From: Arachnopeziza araneosa
Lineage: Eukaryota; Ascomycota; Leotiomycetes; Helotiales; Arachnopezizaceae
Assembly: GCA_003988855.1 (NCBI GenBank)
Contig: QYAI01000113.1
Span: 38,619-102,618 of the forward strand
Direction of reading: 5' to 3'
Length of the DNA: 64,000 nucleotides
The position numbers and the translations under genes are program-made. The notes beneath the pieces were generated by a model that saw only the letters and a program-made list of their open reading frames with translations, had not been told where the DNA came from and did not search any database. Shown piece by piece: positions 12,131-25,400 of this stretch (its first letter is position 1; every line of letters begins with the position of its first letter).

Positions 12131-13526
12131 GATGAAGTGCTCTATCGTTTAGAAAAGTAGAGGTTTGTTCAACTTTTTGTAGAATAATTATTGCAAACTT
12201 GTATGCTCAAACTTGAGTTCAAGTTTAAATCAACGTATGGAATGACAAGTCTCTAGATTCATGGAATATTTAAAAGCAATGGTGGAACCTAGCTAAATCA
12301 CATCTAAAACCACAGTCCATTTACAAATTTCGCGGGGAGTCTTCGAGACCCTGAACTGAGAACACCACATCTAAAGTAAATGATTCCATTTTGGTCACAT
12401 TTTGGTTACCAACCGAAGCCGAGCTAAGCTGGACCCATTCCGATCCTGAAGGAGTGGCATTCTCATGCGGTCAATGCGGCGAGAGCGGCCGCATGGACCG
12501 CTCTGGAAATCGTATGATGGTTTCCACGGATTAAAATGCAGATCAGACTATCTTTGAAAAGTCAGCAATTGACTGTGGAGGCGTAGCGCGGCGTTATCTT
12601 GACAGAAAATCATGGGTTTCTTGAAATTTTAGCGGCCGCTTCAACCGTAGTCGGCCGCACTCGCCGCATAAGCTAATCGCCGACCACGCTCCATGTGCTG
12701 ACACGAGAATTTGACCCATGTCAACACTTCCCTCGAACAGATTACAAGGTACAGCAAGGACAAGGACAGGGACAGGGACAAGGAACCAGGTAAGGTATCG
12801 ACAAGCATACCGCAGTCTCGAATATGCAACTCCTAGGGGATGGATACAGGGTAAGCTCCTGCTGCATTGGTATCCCTGATTGACTCCACTAACGTGCACC
12901 TCAAGCTAGCCAAGGTATATCCCAGAGTACACGATCCAATATATTCTGTTGGGTTGTATTTGGGGGTCCCATGACCGAGAACCTCGAGATGAGGAATGTA
13001 CGATGGAAAGGATTCGATTTGTTGAACTGCACGATGCCAGCTATTCCTTCCGCAGGCAGCAGGCTATGGTCCTACCTGAGCTACTTCGCCATGGTTGGGA
13101 TCTTGACACCCTGTAAACCATATTACTGTGCCCATCCTAGGCTCTGCAGCTCAGCCGCCTCAAAGGCCTCGAACGTCTCCTGCCCGCTATCTTAGACGCG
13201 TTTACGTACATATCAGTCGACCCATATTCGTTTGACGCGCGGGAATATGTTTCCAAGACAAGCCGGTCTAATCAACTAGCATATGCGGGGTCTCCTACTG
13301 TCCGTACCTGCAGCACTTCGTCAGAATTTCTCAATCCAACATTTGGGTTGCATTGTTCAGTATACTTTTTTTGCTCAAGTGATTTGGGCTTTGTTACAGA
13401 CCTTTCCATTTCTCGAATACCCGTCAAAAATTTACAAAGTAGAAAAAGTCGGAGACAAACGAGGAAGTGGTTTCAGCGAAGAATACTCTACAAGGTAACC
13501 CTTAATTTTTACAGGCTAATAAAACC
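12131..13526. promoter_or_regulatory. Shared divergent promoter of P450 and NRPS, with repeated GCGGCCGC sites
   Basis: These 1.4 kb lie between the P450 start and the NRPS start. Perfect 8-bp palindromes GCGGCCGC occur at 12485-12492 and 12632-12639, and CGGCCGCA at 12652-12659, with further TGCGG half-sites at 12466-12480. The same core lies upstream of the FAS gene. Short frames at 12971-13195 and 13283-13530 resemble no domain and I leave them out. The binding-site reading is inference. Confidence 0.5.
12756..12785. repeat. Short hexanucleotide tandem repeat (ARGGAC)
   Basis: About five copies of A(A/G)GGAC in a row inside the P450-NRPS promoter. It is a simple microsatellite; no function can be claimed. 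Confidence 0.8.
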
Positions 13527-16440
13527 ATGAGTCAATCTACAGATATGTCCTCGAAAGTCCGCGCCATCAAGCATTGGCAAAGTAAACTGAGTGGCCTCGA
13601 TCCATGCTTTTTTCCTGAGCTCTGTGATGGCGTCAATGTCGAGAAGCAGTTGAGTCTCCGCCACTCTATTGAGATCGATATTGAAACATCGGATGCTGCG
13701 CTACACGAGTTCTGCGCTTTGAATGGTGTATCGTTGAGAGACTTATTTCAAACTGTGTGGGCCATCATGCTTCACTCATTCGTGAGTGTCGAGGAAGGCT
13801 GCTTTGAATATGTTGTGTCCGACTGTGAAGGCTCTCTTGAGAGCGTACTTGGAGTTCACTTGGAAAAGCAAGCCTACATTAGCCAATTCGAAATCCAAGA
13901 ATCGACTACTCCCAGAAAAATCATGGAAAAAATGCAGAGAAACTATGTCGAAAGTCTAGAACACAAATCTGCATCCATCGATGAGATCCACCACGCGCTT
14001 GCATTGAGAGGAGGGCGTCTCTTCAACACCCGACTCTCAATTTGCGAGGCTCCGGGCACACCAGATGTCCAGGCGGAAAATATAAACAGCGACGACAAGG
14101 AAGGCCATGTACGTATATAGATCTTATTTAATCAACCTACTGATGATATGCGACAGATTGATATTTCAGTGGAAGTTACCATCTTGGGTGGTTGTGTCAA
14201 GGCAGCACTGAGACACTGGGACATAGCTCTATCCCGGGGTCAGGCTTCAAACCTGGCCAAAAGCTTCAGCCAGACGTTGTCTGCAATATTACAAGCTCCA
14301 GACCAAACAGTGCAAGAAATTAGCATCTTGAGCGAAGATCACCTGCAACAGATTCGGAACTGGAATGATTATCAACATGAAATCGAAACTATCAATTGTT
14401 GTGCGCATGAAATTTTCTCCCAGCAGGCGCTGAAGCAAGGGGATGCACAGGCTGTCAATGGCTGGGATGGCGATTTCACTTACAGGGAGCTTGATGACAT
14501 CACGTCTCGCTTGGGACATCATCTCGTTTCGCTTGGGGTCGGTCCTGAAGTCCTTGTACCATTCTGTTTTGAGAAGTCTGTTTGGGCAATTGTAGCAATG
14601 TGGGGAATAACTAAGGCGGTAGGTGGATTCTGATTCTTGTGTTGCAGTATATAGTCTAATTACTTTCCAGGGTGGTGCTTTCGTTCCTTTAGATCCAGCT
14701 CATCCAGCCAATCGTCTTAAGGGGATCATTGAGGATTGCGAAGCGCCTCTTATCCTTAGTTCTGCTTCGACAGCTTCCCGATTTCGTAGAGAAGATATAG
14801 GCGAGGTTCTCGTCATTGACAAAGCGTTGTGCTCTCAACTTCCTCGGATTGATGGGCTACCGTGCTTGACGGTGAAGCCGCAAAATGCCGCTCTTGTCAT
14901 CTTCACTTCTGGGAGCACTGGGAAGCCGAAAGGTATCGTCCTAGAACACTCCGAAGTATGTACTAGTTCGCTTGCACATGGGAATGTTCTTGGCATTGGA
15001 CCTGGAAAAAGAATCTTACAGTTCTCCGCCTACACTTTTGATGTGTGTCTTCAGGATATTTATACCAACATGATGCTTGGCGGCACTGTTTGCGTTCCAT
15101 CCGATGAGGACCGCATGAACAACTTGACTGGAGTCATCAAAGACATGAACATCAATCATGCATGTCTCACAACTACTGTTGCTTCATTACTGCAACCATC
15201 CGAAGTTCCCACCTTAAAAACTCTTACGCTAGCGGGAGAAGCTGTCACAAAAGAAGCTTTGGAAATATGGGGTGACAAAGTTGAGCTTCATAATGCCTAT
15301 GGTCCGGCAGAATGTTCTGTTTGCACCTGGAAGGGACCACTGAAATGTGGAGACGACCCAAGGAATATCGGCAAAGGCCTGGCAAGTCGCACGTGGGTCG
15401 TTGATGTCAACGATCATAATCGTCTACTTCCAATTGGCTGCGCTGGAGAGTTGCTGATTGAAGGACCACTCCTTGCGAGAGGATGTAAGTCTAATCAAAA
15501 TTGAAAACAATCTTGGTTGGTTGAATTACCTGCTGATTTGACATTATAGACTTGAAAGACCCAGAGAAAACCGATGCAGGGTTTATATGCAATCCCAAAT
15601 GGGCTTACAGTCCAAATTCTACTAGACGGATGTATAAGTCTGGAGATTTGGGTAAGTTCAAATCAAACTTATGAATTCAATTCATAACTGCTATCTGATT
15701 TAAAAGCATTTCTACAGTCTCAAAACTTCCTATCTTTTTGATTTGCTTACATATATTTAGTCAGGTACAATTCCGATGGCACCTTAAATTATCTTGGCCG
15801 GAAGGATGCCCAAGTCAAGCTCCACGGACAGCGAATCGAACTCCTTGAAATTGAGCACCACATTAAAGAGAGGATGACCGACTTACGCCATGTTGGAGTA
15901 GAATTGGTGGCTCCAGCTGGGCGAAGTCAAATGAAGATGCTAGCCGCTTTTCTCTGCTTCGATAGTGACGTAGACATAGTTGGTAGTTCCTCAGAATTTG
16001 TGCTGGAACTGGATGATTCAGTTCGGTACAAGCTTTTGAATCTCGAAAGCCTACTTTCTGAGTCGCTACCTTCTTACATGGTTCCTTCCATGTATATTCC
16101 TTTCCAAAGGATGCCGTTGAGCAGCGCAGGAAAACTCGACCGAAAGAAATTACGAGAGATAGCAAGCAGCTTTTCAGAGGAAAGCGTTGCACTGTATTCC
16201 CTCTCGGGGACTACCACAGAAAAGAGACCTCCGTCCTCGAATATGGAGAAGACTCTTGCAATGCTCTGGGAGAGTGTTCTGAAGCTAGTTCCAGGAAGCC
16301 TCGGAGTTGATGACAATTTCTTCCGTCTTGGTGGAGATTCACTTGGTGCTATGAAACTGGCAATCGCAGCTCGAGAAGCCTGTCTATTACTCACCGTTGC
16401 TCAAATATTCAAAAATCCGAAGCTTTGTGAGATGGCTTGG
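13527..16440 (+). other. NRPS module 1: partial C*, A1, T1
   Basis: Residues 1-300 match only the C-terminal half of a condensation domain: the HHxxxDG half is absent and the usual SGRDAPI segment is replaced, so it should be inactive. A1 has FTSGSTGKPKG near residue 427. Its specificity residues, aligned by eye to GrsA positions 235-331, read D-V-Q-C-T-A-A-V-C; I cannot assign a substrate. T1 has FRLGGDSLG with Ser847. Four introns fall in A1 or at its borders. Confidence 0.85.
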
Positions 16441-19400
16441 GTTTCAACGTCACTTGAAAGTGATGTCGACACCGTTGGAGCCATCGCGCCATTTTCCCTC
16501 TTAGGCAAGGCGAATTTCTTACCAAGTCTATTGCAAGATATCGCTGATCAGTGTCATTTTGATCAAAGCTATATTCAGGATATCTATCCTTGTACACCCT
16601 TACAAGAAGGTCTGATGTTACTTGGCAGTAAGGAGCCTGGTGCCTACATTTCCCAGAACGTGTTTAGCATACCCCACTCTCTCAATGTTGAAAAGTTCAA
16701 GGCGGCTTGGAAGTCAACCGTAGAAAGCACGGATATACTCCGGACAAGAATTGTACACGATGAAAACCTGGGATCACTTCAGGTTGTGATTCAGGAAGAG
16801 ATTCTCTGGCAAGCAAGCTCGTCTCTTAGCTCCTACCTTGACTCGAACAAGAAGATCGCCATGTCATATGGCGATCAACTTGCACGATACGCTGTCGTGG
16901 AAAGTATGGAGGGGAAATATTTTGTCTGGACTGCCCACCACTCAATTTTCGATGGGTGGTGTCTTCCTTTCATTTTACAGAGGGTCTCAGCAGCCTATGA
17001 TGGTGATATATCCTCTGCTACACCAACTTACAAGGGCTTCATCCACCATCTGCAAACTGTTGATGCGAATGAAACCAACAGGTTTTGGGAATCGCAGCTG
17101 GAAGGAGCGAAATTCTCAAACTTCCCACAACTTACAAACGCCGCACAACAGGATTGTGTAGAAGATGAAGTGAAGCATAGGATGCAATTCTCACGACTAG
17201 AGGGATCTGGTATCACAATATCCATTGTCATACGCGCGGCCTGGGCACTCGTTGTTGGTCAGAACTCCAGCTCCGATGACTTTACTTTTGGGGCAACTGT
17301 CACTGGACGCAATGCGCCTGTAATAGGTATTGGCTCCATGGTTGGTCCTACCATAAGTACAGTTCCGATTCGTGTCCGGTTGGATCGGGAACAATCAGTA
17401 GAGTCATTTCTTCAACAAATGCAGGACCAGGCAACAGATATGATTCCATTCGAGCACACCGGCTTGCAGAATATTATGAAGCTGGGATCTGATGAGCAGA
17501 GAGGCTGCGACTTCAAGAATCTGCTTGTTATTCAACCTTTAGCAGAGAAAGAGCCTCTCGAAAATACCATGGGTCTTCAATGCACCAACTTAGGTGGACA
17601 GCATAGTCATACCTATCCACTACTTGTTGAATGCCAACTCGGCGAAAATGTTGTCGAAATCATAGCACGTTACAACTCCTCGATAATGTCATCAGACCAA
17701 GCTCTTCGCATTATCTATCAGCTTGAGTATGTTATCAAACAACTCATCGACGAGACGGCATACCAAACAGTGGGATCTGTGGATCTGTTCACCCCTCAAG
17801 ATAAAGCTCAAGTCTGGGCTTGGAATCAAAAGATTCCAGAGGCGAATGAAAGTTGCATCCATGAAGCCATTGCCTCGAATGTCATTATTCGACCAGAATC
17901 ACCTGCTGTCTGTTCGTGGGACGAAAATTTCACGTATTCCGAGCTTGACGAATTCTCAACTCGCTTAGGCCATTATCTCATCACCCAAGGCGTAGGCCCA
18001 GAGAGGATAGTACCACTATGCTTTAAAAAATCTGCCTGGACGATTGTGGCAATGCTTGCAGTCTTGAAAGCCGGAGGGGCATTTGTTGCCCTAGATCCAT
18101 CACACCCTACCTCCAGGCTGGAAGAAATTGTTCGGGATGTCAAGGCAACTGTAGTTCTTTCTTCAAAAAGTCTTGGTGGTTTACTTTTAGGCGCTGCTAA
18201 GATGACTATAATTGTTGATCGTTCTGCTTTAAACAGCATGCCGCTCAGATACTCTGTAACGAACTCCATTGCAAGTTCTCACAATGCTGCGTACGTTGTT
18301 TTTACCTCTGGGAGTACTGGAAAGCCCAAAGGGACCGTTGTTGAGCATTCAGCTTTCACTACCAGTGCTATTGCTCATGGCAAGGCACAGCTCACATTTT
18401 CGACATCTCGTGTTCTGCAATTCGCATCGTATAGCTTTGATGCGAGTCTAGTCGAAATTCTGACAACCCTCATCTTTGGCGGGTGTGTTTGTATCCCAAG
18501 TGAGCATGAGAGAACTAACGATGTTGTTGGAGCTATGAGAAGAATGCGAGTCAACTGGGCCGTTTTAACGCCATCATTTATCCGGCAAATTATGCCAGAG
18601 GACGTACCGGAGCTTCAAACTTTGATATTAGCGGGCGAGGCAATGTCCGCTAACGATATTTTGATTTGGGGCAGCAAAATCAACCTAGTCAATGGGTATG
18701 GGCCAAGTGAATGTGCTGTTGCTGCTGTTGTTAACTCGAGTGTTAAACCTGGGATAACAGACCCTGCGAACATCGGATTCGCCTGCGGTTGTAGAGTTTG
18801 GATCACAGACGCATTGGATCATGACAAATTATCTCCAATAGGATGTATTGGTGAGCTATGCATCGAGGGTCCAACACTGGCCAGAGGCTATCTCAATAAT
18901 GAGGAGAAGACTGCAGAGGCATTTGTCGCAAATCCCACGTGGTTGACTGGAGATGGCATTGGAGGCCGACGAAAAGTTTACAAAACTGGCGATGTAAGTA
19001 GGCAAGCTCCTCTGACATAAATTTTCACTGATATGATACAGCTGGTCCGATACAACTCAGACGGCTCTATCAATTTTGTCGGCCGAAAGGATACTCAGAT
19101 CAAAGTACGAGGCCAACGTCTGGAGCTTGGCGAGATCGAACATCACCTGTCCACACATCATCTTATCCAACACGCTGTGGCGCTTTACCCTAAGAGTGGC
19201 AGACTTCAAAATCGATTGGTGGCTGTGGTATCGCTACGTGAGAATATCGAACCCACGTTTAGTGATGAGATACACCTCGCAGCTTCGATATCAAGAGAAG
19301 TTGTCGGTGCTAGGCTTGCAGAAATTCGAGACACGATTTGTCAACATCTGCCTAAGTTCATGATTCCAGAGACTTGGGTTATTCTTGAGAGTGTACCCTT

Positions 19401-22400
19401 GACGAGCTCACGTAAAATCAATCGTGTGACCATCGCCGAATGGATCCTTGAGATGACCGAATCGACATATTTTCAAATCCTCGATATGGTAGCTGGTGAT
19501 GCTTTGGACGCTGAAGCATCAACTCCTACTGAGGAATCCATCCAAAAAGTCGTTAGCAAAGTATTAGGTCTTCCAAGAAAGCAGATTGGAATGTCTAGAT
19601 CATTCATGAGCATTGGTGGCGACTCAATTTCTGCAATGCAGGTGATGTCCCGTTGTCGAGCAGTCAACATAGTTGTGACGGTACAAGACATTATGCGCAG
19701 CAAATCCATTTCGCAACTTGCTTTATACGCCAAGACCTCAGCAGCGAGGAAAACCATAGAGAAAGAAGATGAGATCGACACCGCTTTTTCACTATCACCA
19801 ATCCAACAGTTATACTTTGATCAAGCCTTTAGCAAACATGCAGCCTTCAACCAGAGTTTTGCTGTGAAGGTCAAAACTGCTGTCAATATGAAAGACCTCA
19901 GACGTGCTATCAACGCTTTAACTCGCCAGCATTCGATGTTGAGAGCGAGGTTTGCTATGGACAAAAATGGTGTATGGACTCAACATATTACTGCCAATGT
20001 TGATGAATCTTTTCAACTGAATTCATACGACATTGATGATCTTGATCAAGTTAACGCCATTGCGATAGCTAGCCAAGCTGCACTGAATATCGAGAGTGGC
20101 CCACTCCTTGCAGTTGACAATTTCAATATCCCTAACATGGGACAGTACATTTTCCTTACTGCAAGCCATCTTGTAGTAGATTTGGTCTCCTGGCGTGGGC
20201 TGCTGCAAGATTTGGAAGACATACTTCAGAGTGGTACTTTGGTAACACCAATACCACTCTCATTCTTGAGCTGGACTCAACTTCAAAATGAGTATTCCAA
20301 GCAGCACTTGATTCCAGCTGTAGCCATGCCGCATTTTGTCAAGACGGATTCTAATACAGAATACTGGGGCATGTCTTTCCAGAGCAACAATTACGGAGAT
20401 GTTATTAATGAGGTGTTTGAGCTCACCCCAGAAATGACTCAGACTCTTCTCAGTGATGTCCATGATGTCTTGAGAACCGACTTCGTGGATATCTGCATTT
20501 CGGCAGTAGTTCAATCATTCAGTCAGGTATTTGAAGACCGGGAAGCACCGACTGTCTTTATTGAAGGTCACGGCCGAGAATCCTGGGATTTAGAAATCGA
20601 CAACTCAAGAACTGTCGGTTGGTTCACAACCATGTATCCCGTCCAAGTCGAGATTCCACCTCAGCAGCGCGTAGTTGAGACAATACGCCGCACCAAAGAC
20701 GCACGCCGATTGATTCCGCAAAATGGGTGGCCCTACTTCACTTCTCGCTTCTTGAATTCTCAAGGGAGAGAAGTATTTGGAGAAGCGGGCGCGGCTGAAA
20801 TCGTGTTCAACTACGAAGGCCAATATCAGCAACTGGAAAACGACGAGTCTCTCTTACAGATCGATTCTGAGATTTTCCCGGAAGCTAGCCAGGCTGACAT
20901 TGGCCAAGAAGTGCGCCGTTTTGCATTATTTGAAATATCTGTTTCAATTGCAAATGGAAAAGCTAGCTTCTCCTTTGTTTACAATCGCAAAATGCTCAAG
21001 ATTGAAGCTATCAAAACGTGGATTGCAAGGTGTCAAAGCATATTGGAAGAAGTCTCTCACTCCCTGCTTCAGATGGAGCCTGAATACACTTTGTCTGATT
21101 TTCCACTCCTGCATCTAAAGTCATCTTCACTCCAAACTCTGGTTCAGACTCGACTACCTCAACTTGGCTGGGCTGAAAAGGACCTCGAGGATGCATATCC
21201 TTGTTCACCATTGCAGCAAGGTTTACTTGTTAGTCAAGCAAAGAGCTCCGGAAGTTACGATATTCAAATAAGCTGGGAAGTGATCTCAAAATCTCAAAAT
21301 ACATCCTCAGTAGTTGATCTCGATCGACTAGAGTTGGCGTGGCAGAAGGTTCTTGATAAGCATAGTACACTTCGGACGTTGTTTGTTGAGGGTGTTACGG
21401 ATAGTGGTATCTATGACCAGATTGTACTGAAACGTGTCCGTTCGCACATTGTGCGATTTAATGAAGAGGAGTGTGAAGACACAGAAAGCTTCATTAACCA
21501 AAATATTCCTCTGTTCAAGGAGAAAGGGCTACCGCGCCATCAATTCTCGGTCCTCCAAACATCAGATAAAACTATTTGTAGGCTAGATATCAGCCACGCA
21601 CTTATTGATGGGGGTTCAACGGCGGCTCTAGTTAAAGACCTTGTGCTCGCCTACGATGGCAAAGGTCTTGTTCTTTCGCCTCCACAGCCAGTGTATCGAG
21701 AGTTCATTTCACATATTCAACGGCAGCCAATCGAAAGTGGGCTTGAATATTGGAAGAAATATTTGGCTAGCGCTGAAGCCTGCTACATGCCACGACTTCT
21801 CGACGAGCATGAGCTAAACCTGCATGGGAAGCAACTAGAGACTATTTCACTTACTCTTACCGAAACTGCCGAATCTATCAATGCTTTCTGCGCAATGAAT
21901 AGCGTAACGCTCTCCAACTTGGTTCAGGCCGTATGGGCGATTGTCCTTAGATGTTATGTAGGTGCTGACGCTGTCTGCTTTGGATATTTGACGTCTGGCC
22001 GTGATGCTCCGATTGAAGGTATCGAAGACGCGATCGGTTCATTCATAAACATGCTTGTATGCTACTCACAAGTCCATGACTCAATGACAGTCAGGACTGT
22101 CATGGAAAATATCCAGTCAGACTTTGCACAAGCCTTACAACACCAGTACTGTTCTCTGGCAGATATTCAACATTCACTTGGCCTATCTAGTCAGCAGTCC
22201 CTTTTCAATACAGGAGTTTCGGTGCAGAAAATCGATTCTGGAGATATACTAGAAGGATCGAGTATTGAATTTAGAAGTCTGGGCGGACAGGATGCCACCG
22301 AGGTACAGATTCTAATCCTGCAATAAATATGTTTTCACTGACTTGCCACTAGTATGATGTTACAGTGAATGTTGCTTCCGGCGATAAAACCATCGGGATA

Positions 22401-25400
22401 GAAATTTCATACTGGACTAGTTGTTTGTCAAAAGGCCAGGCATCCAATATCGCGAGTACCTTCGATCATATCCTATCCACTGCCATTGCTACTCCTGATT
22501 TGCCGATTGGAAGTTTTACTGTCGTCAGTCAGCGTGGCTTGGAGCTTATTAAATCCTGGAATCAAAGGGAGCCGTTGACATTCCATCACTGTGTTCACGA
22601 AATATTTGAACAGCTTGCACTCATGCAACCAAATAAATCGGCCGTATGTGGATGGAATGGAGACTTCACGTATGCTCAGCTCAATGCCTCCGCTACTGGT
22701 CTAGCGCAAATTCTCGCGGGGCTTGGTGTTGGCCCCGAAATTTTTGTACCCATTTGTTTCGAAAAGTCTGCCTGGACTTTGGTTGCGATGATTGCAATTA
22801 TGAAGGTTGGCGCTGCATTCGTTCCAATTGACCCTTCTCACCCAGCGTCCCGTATTGACAGCATCCTCAAAGAGCTTGACTCACACATCGTTTTAACTTC
22901 CTTGCTCAATGCTGGTCTCTGGGACTCGAGGCCACACTTGAATGCAATCGTTGTTGATGAAAATACTGTCTCATCCTCAATATCTACGTTTTCGAGAAGG
23001 ATTTCGCCAAGTAGTGCTGCCTATGTTATCTTTACATCTGGTAGTACAGGCCAGCCGAAAGGTGTAGTGGTCGAGCATAGCTCACTAACGTCAAGTATCT
23101 CAACTCAAACCAGACTCATGAGATTTGGCCCAGAATCCCGAGTTTTGCAATTCGCGTCTTACACATTTGATGCTTGCCTCACTGAAATATGGTGTGCTCT
23201 GACCAATGGAGGGTGTGTTTGTGTACCAGCAGAGACAGCCCGAATGGGCGATATTGTCACCGTTATCAATGAAATGGAAGTCAACTGGAGTTTCTTTACG
23301 CCCTCGTATTTAAGGTTGATTCAACCTCAGGATGTGCCTACCCTCCAAACCCTGGTCATTGCGGGAGAAGCAGCTAGCAGAGAATCCATCGATGTCTGGT
23401 ATGGAAAAATCAACTTGATTCAAGCTTATGGCCCTACCGAAACTACGATAGTTTGTATGGGTCACGAAATCCCTTACAAAGACACAAACCCGAGAAATAT
23501 TGGAAGAGCTCTTAGTTCACTTTCATGGATCGTTAATCCAGAAGACCATAACCAACTTGTGCCTATTGGCGCTATAGGCGAACTGATCATTTCTGGGCCT
23601 ATAGTGTCAAGAGGGTATCTCTCGGATCCAGAGAAGACTTTGACAGCTTTTGTGAAAAACCCGACCTGGCTATCTTCGTTGAATTCGACTTCGATCTATA
23701 CACGATTTTACAAGACAGGAGATGTAAGTGAATCAATCCCATTCTTAACTGTCTCTTCTAATCATAAGCAGCTTGTTAGGTATAACTATGATGGAACGGT
23801 CAATTTCATTGGTCGCAAAGACGCACAAGTCAAAATTCGTGGACAGCGAATTGAGTTGGGCGAAATTGAATTTCATGTCAAATCTCAATGGAAGGGTGGC
23901 CACATCGTCGTGGATGTCATCAAACCGGCCCATCGAAACGGAGACGAGGTTCTTGCTGCGTTCCTCAGTCTTGGAACAGGTAACGACATAGACTTCAAGG
24001 GGGAAGAAATACCCACCACCATTTCTGATGAGTTGAAATCATTGCTGCTGCTGTTGGAAGCATATCTCGGAAAATCGTTGCCTAACTACATGGTCCCATC
24101 AATGTTTGTCCCCCTAAAGCAAATCCCGGTAACTACTTCAGGTAAAACGGATCGGGGGAAACTTCGACGTTGGTGTACAGATCTTTCCGAAGACCAAATA
24201 CTTCTATTCACACTCGCCGATCAACGGAAAAGAGAGCCATCGACGTATTTAGAGCGTGCTCTCCAAAAGCTCTGGTCCGAAGTTTTAGGTTTATCTGCCT
24301 CCTTTGTTGGCGCCGATGATAGCTTCTTCCGACTAGGAGGTGACTCAATTATAGCGATTAAGCTTGTTGCAGCATCTCGTAGCTACGGGATCAGCCTCCA
24401 AGTTTTTGACATTTTCAATTATCCAATCTTGTCAGATATGGCTCAAGTCGCACAAGTATTGGATGATAACTTTGTTGATGTGGAGCTTCAACCATACTCC
24501 TTATTGCCAAGCGCGGAAGTCCAAGATATTGTGGCTGAAGCTTGCCTACAGTGCGAGCTATCTTCAGAACTGGTCCAGGATGTGTATCCATGCACTGCTC
24601 TTCAGGAAGGTCTCATGGCACTCTCCATCAAACAAAGTGGATCTTATGTTGCGAGGAATGTCTACCGTATTCCGGCCAATGTTGATTTGAATCGTCTCCG
24701 TGAAGCCTGGAATTTTGTCGTAGAAGAAACTCCAATTTTGCGCACTCGAATCGCTCTTACTGAGTCGATCGGCTTTGTACAAGTTGTTGTGAATGAGAGT
24801 ATAACTTGGCAAGATGCCTCTGAGCTGTCAGAGTACCTGAATAAAAATGCTGATATGCCGTTGGGCTATGGGAAGCCACTTACACGATTCGCAATCCTTG
24901 ACAATGCCGACATGAACAAACGATATTTTGTATTCACGATACACCATGCTCTCTACGACGGATGGAGTTTGGCTCTTGTTCTGAAAAGAATGGAAGCAGC
25001 CTATAATAAACACTCCATATCCAAAACCCCACCATTTGCACATTTCATCAGGCACATTTCGACATCGGACCGCGAAAGCACTGAGAAATTCTGGGCATCA
25101 ACTCTTGAAGGCGTATCTTGCCAAGCATTCCCAAAGCTCCCATTTGCGACATATCGTCCTAGAGCCGACAAGAAATTGTCGCAGGTCATAAACTTTCCAG
25201 CAGAGACTATTTCTGGTATCACGACGTCAACACTCCTACGGGCTGCCTGGGGGATCGTGGTAAGCCAGTACACAGGATCAGACGAAGCCATATTTGGAAC
25301 AACCGTTTCTGGAAGGAATGCAAGCGTTGAAGGTATAACCAGCATCGTTGGCCCCACAATTGCAACTTTTCCAGTTAGGATTCAAATTGATCGTGAGAAG

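Noticed and set aside
12971..13530. Short plus-strand frames just upstream of the NRPS as a missing first exon for the C domain
   Set aside because: They have no HHxxxDG motif or other C-domain landmark and no convincing splice pair joining them to 13527.
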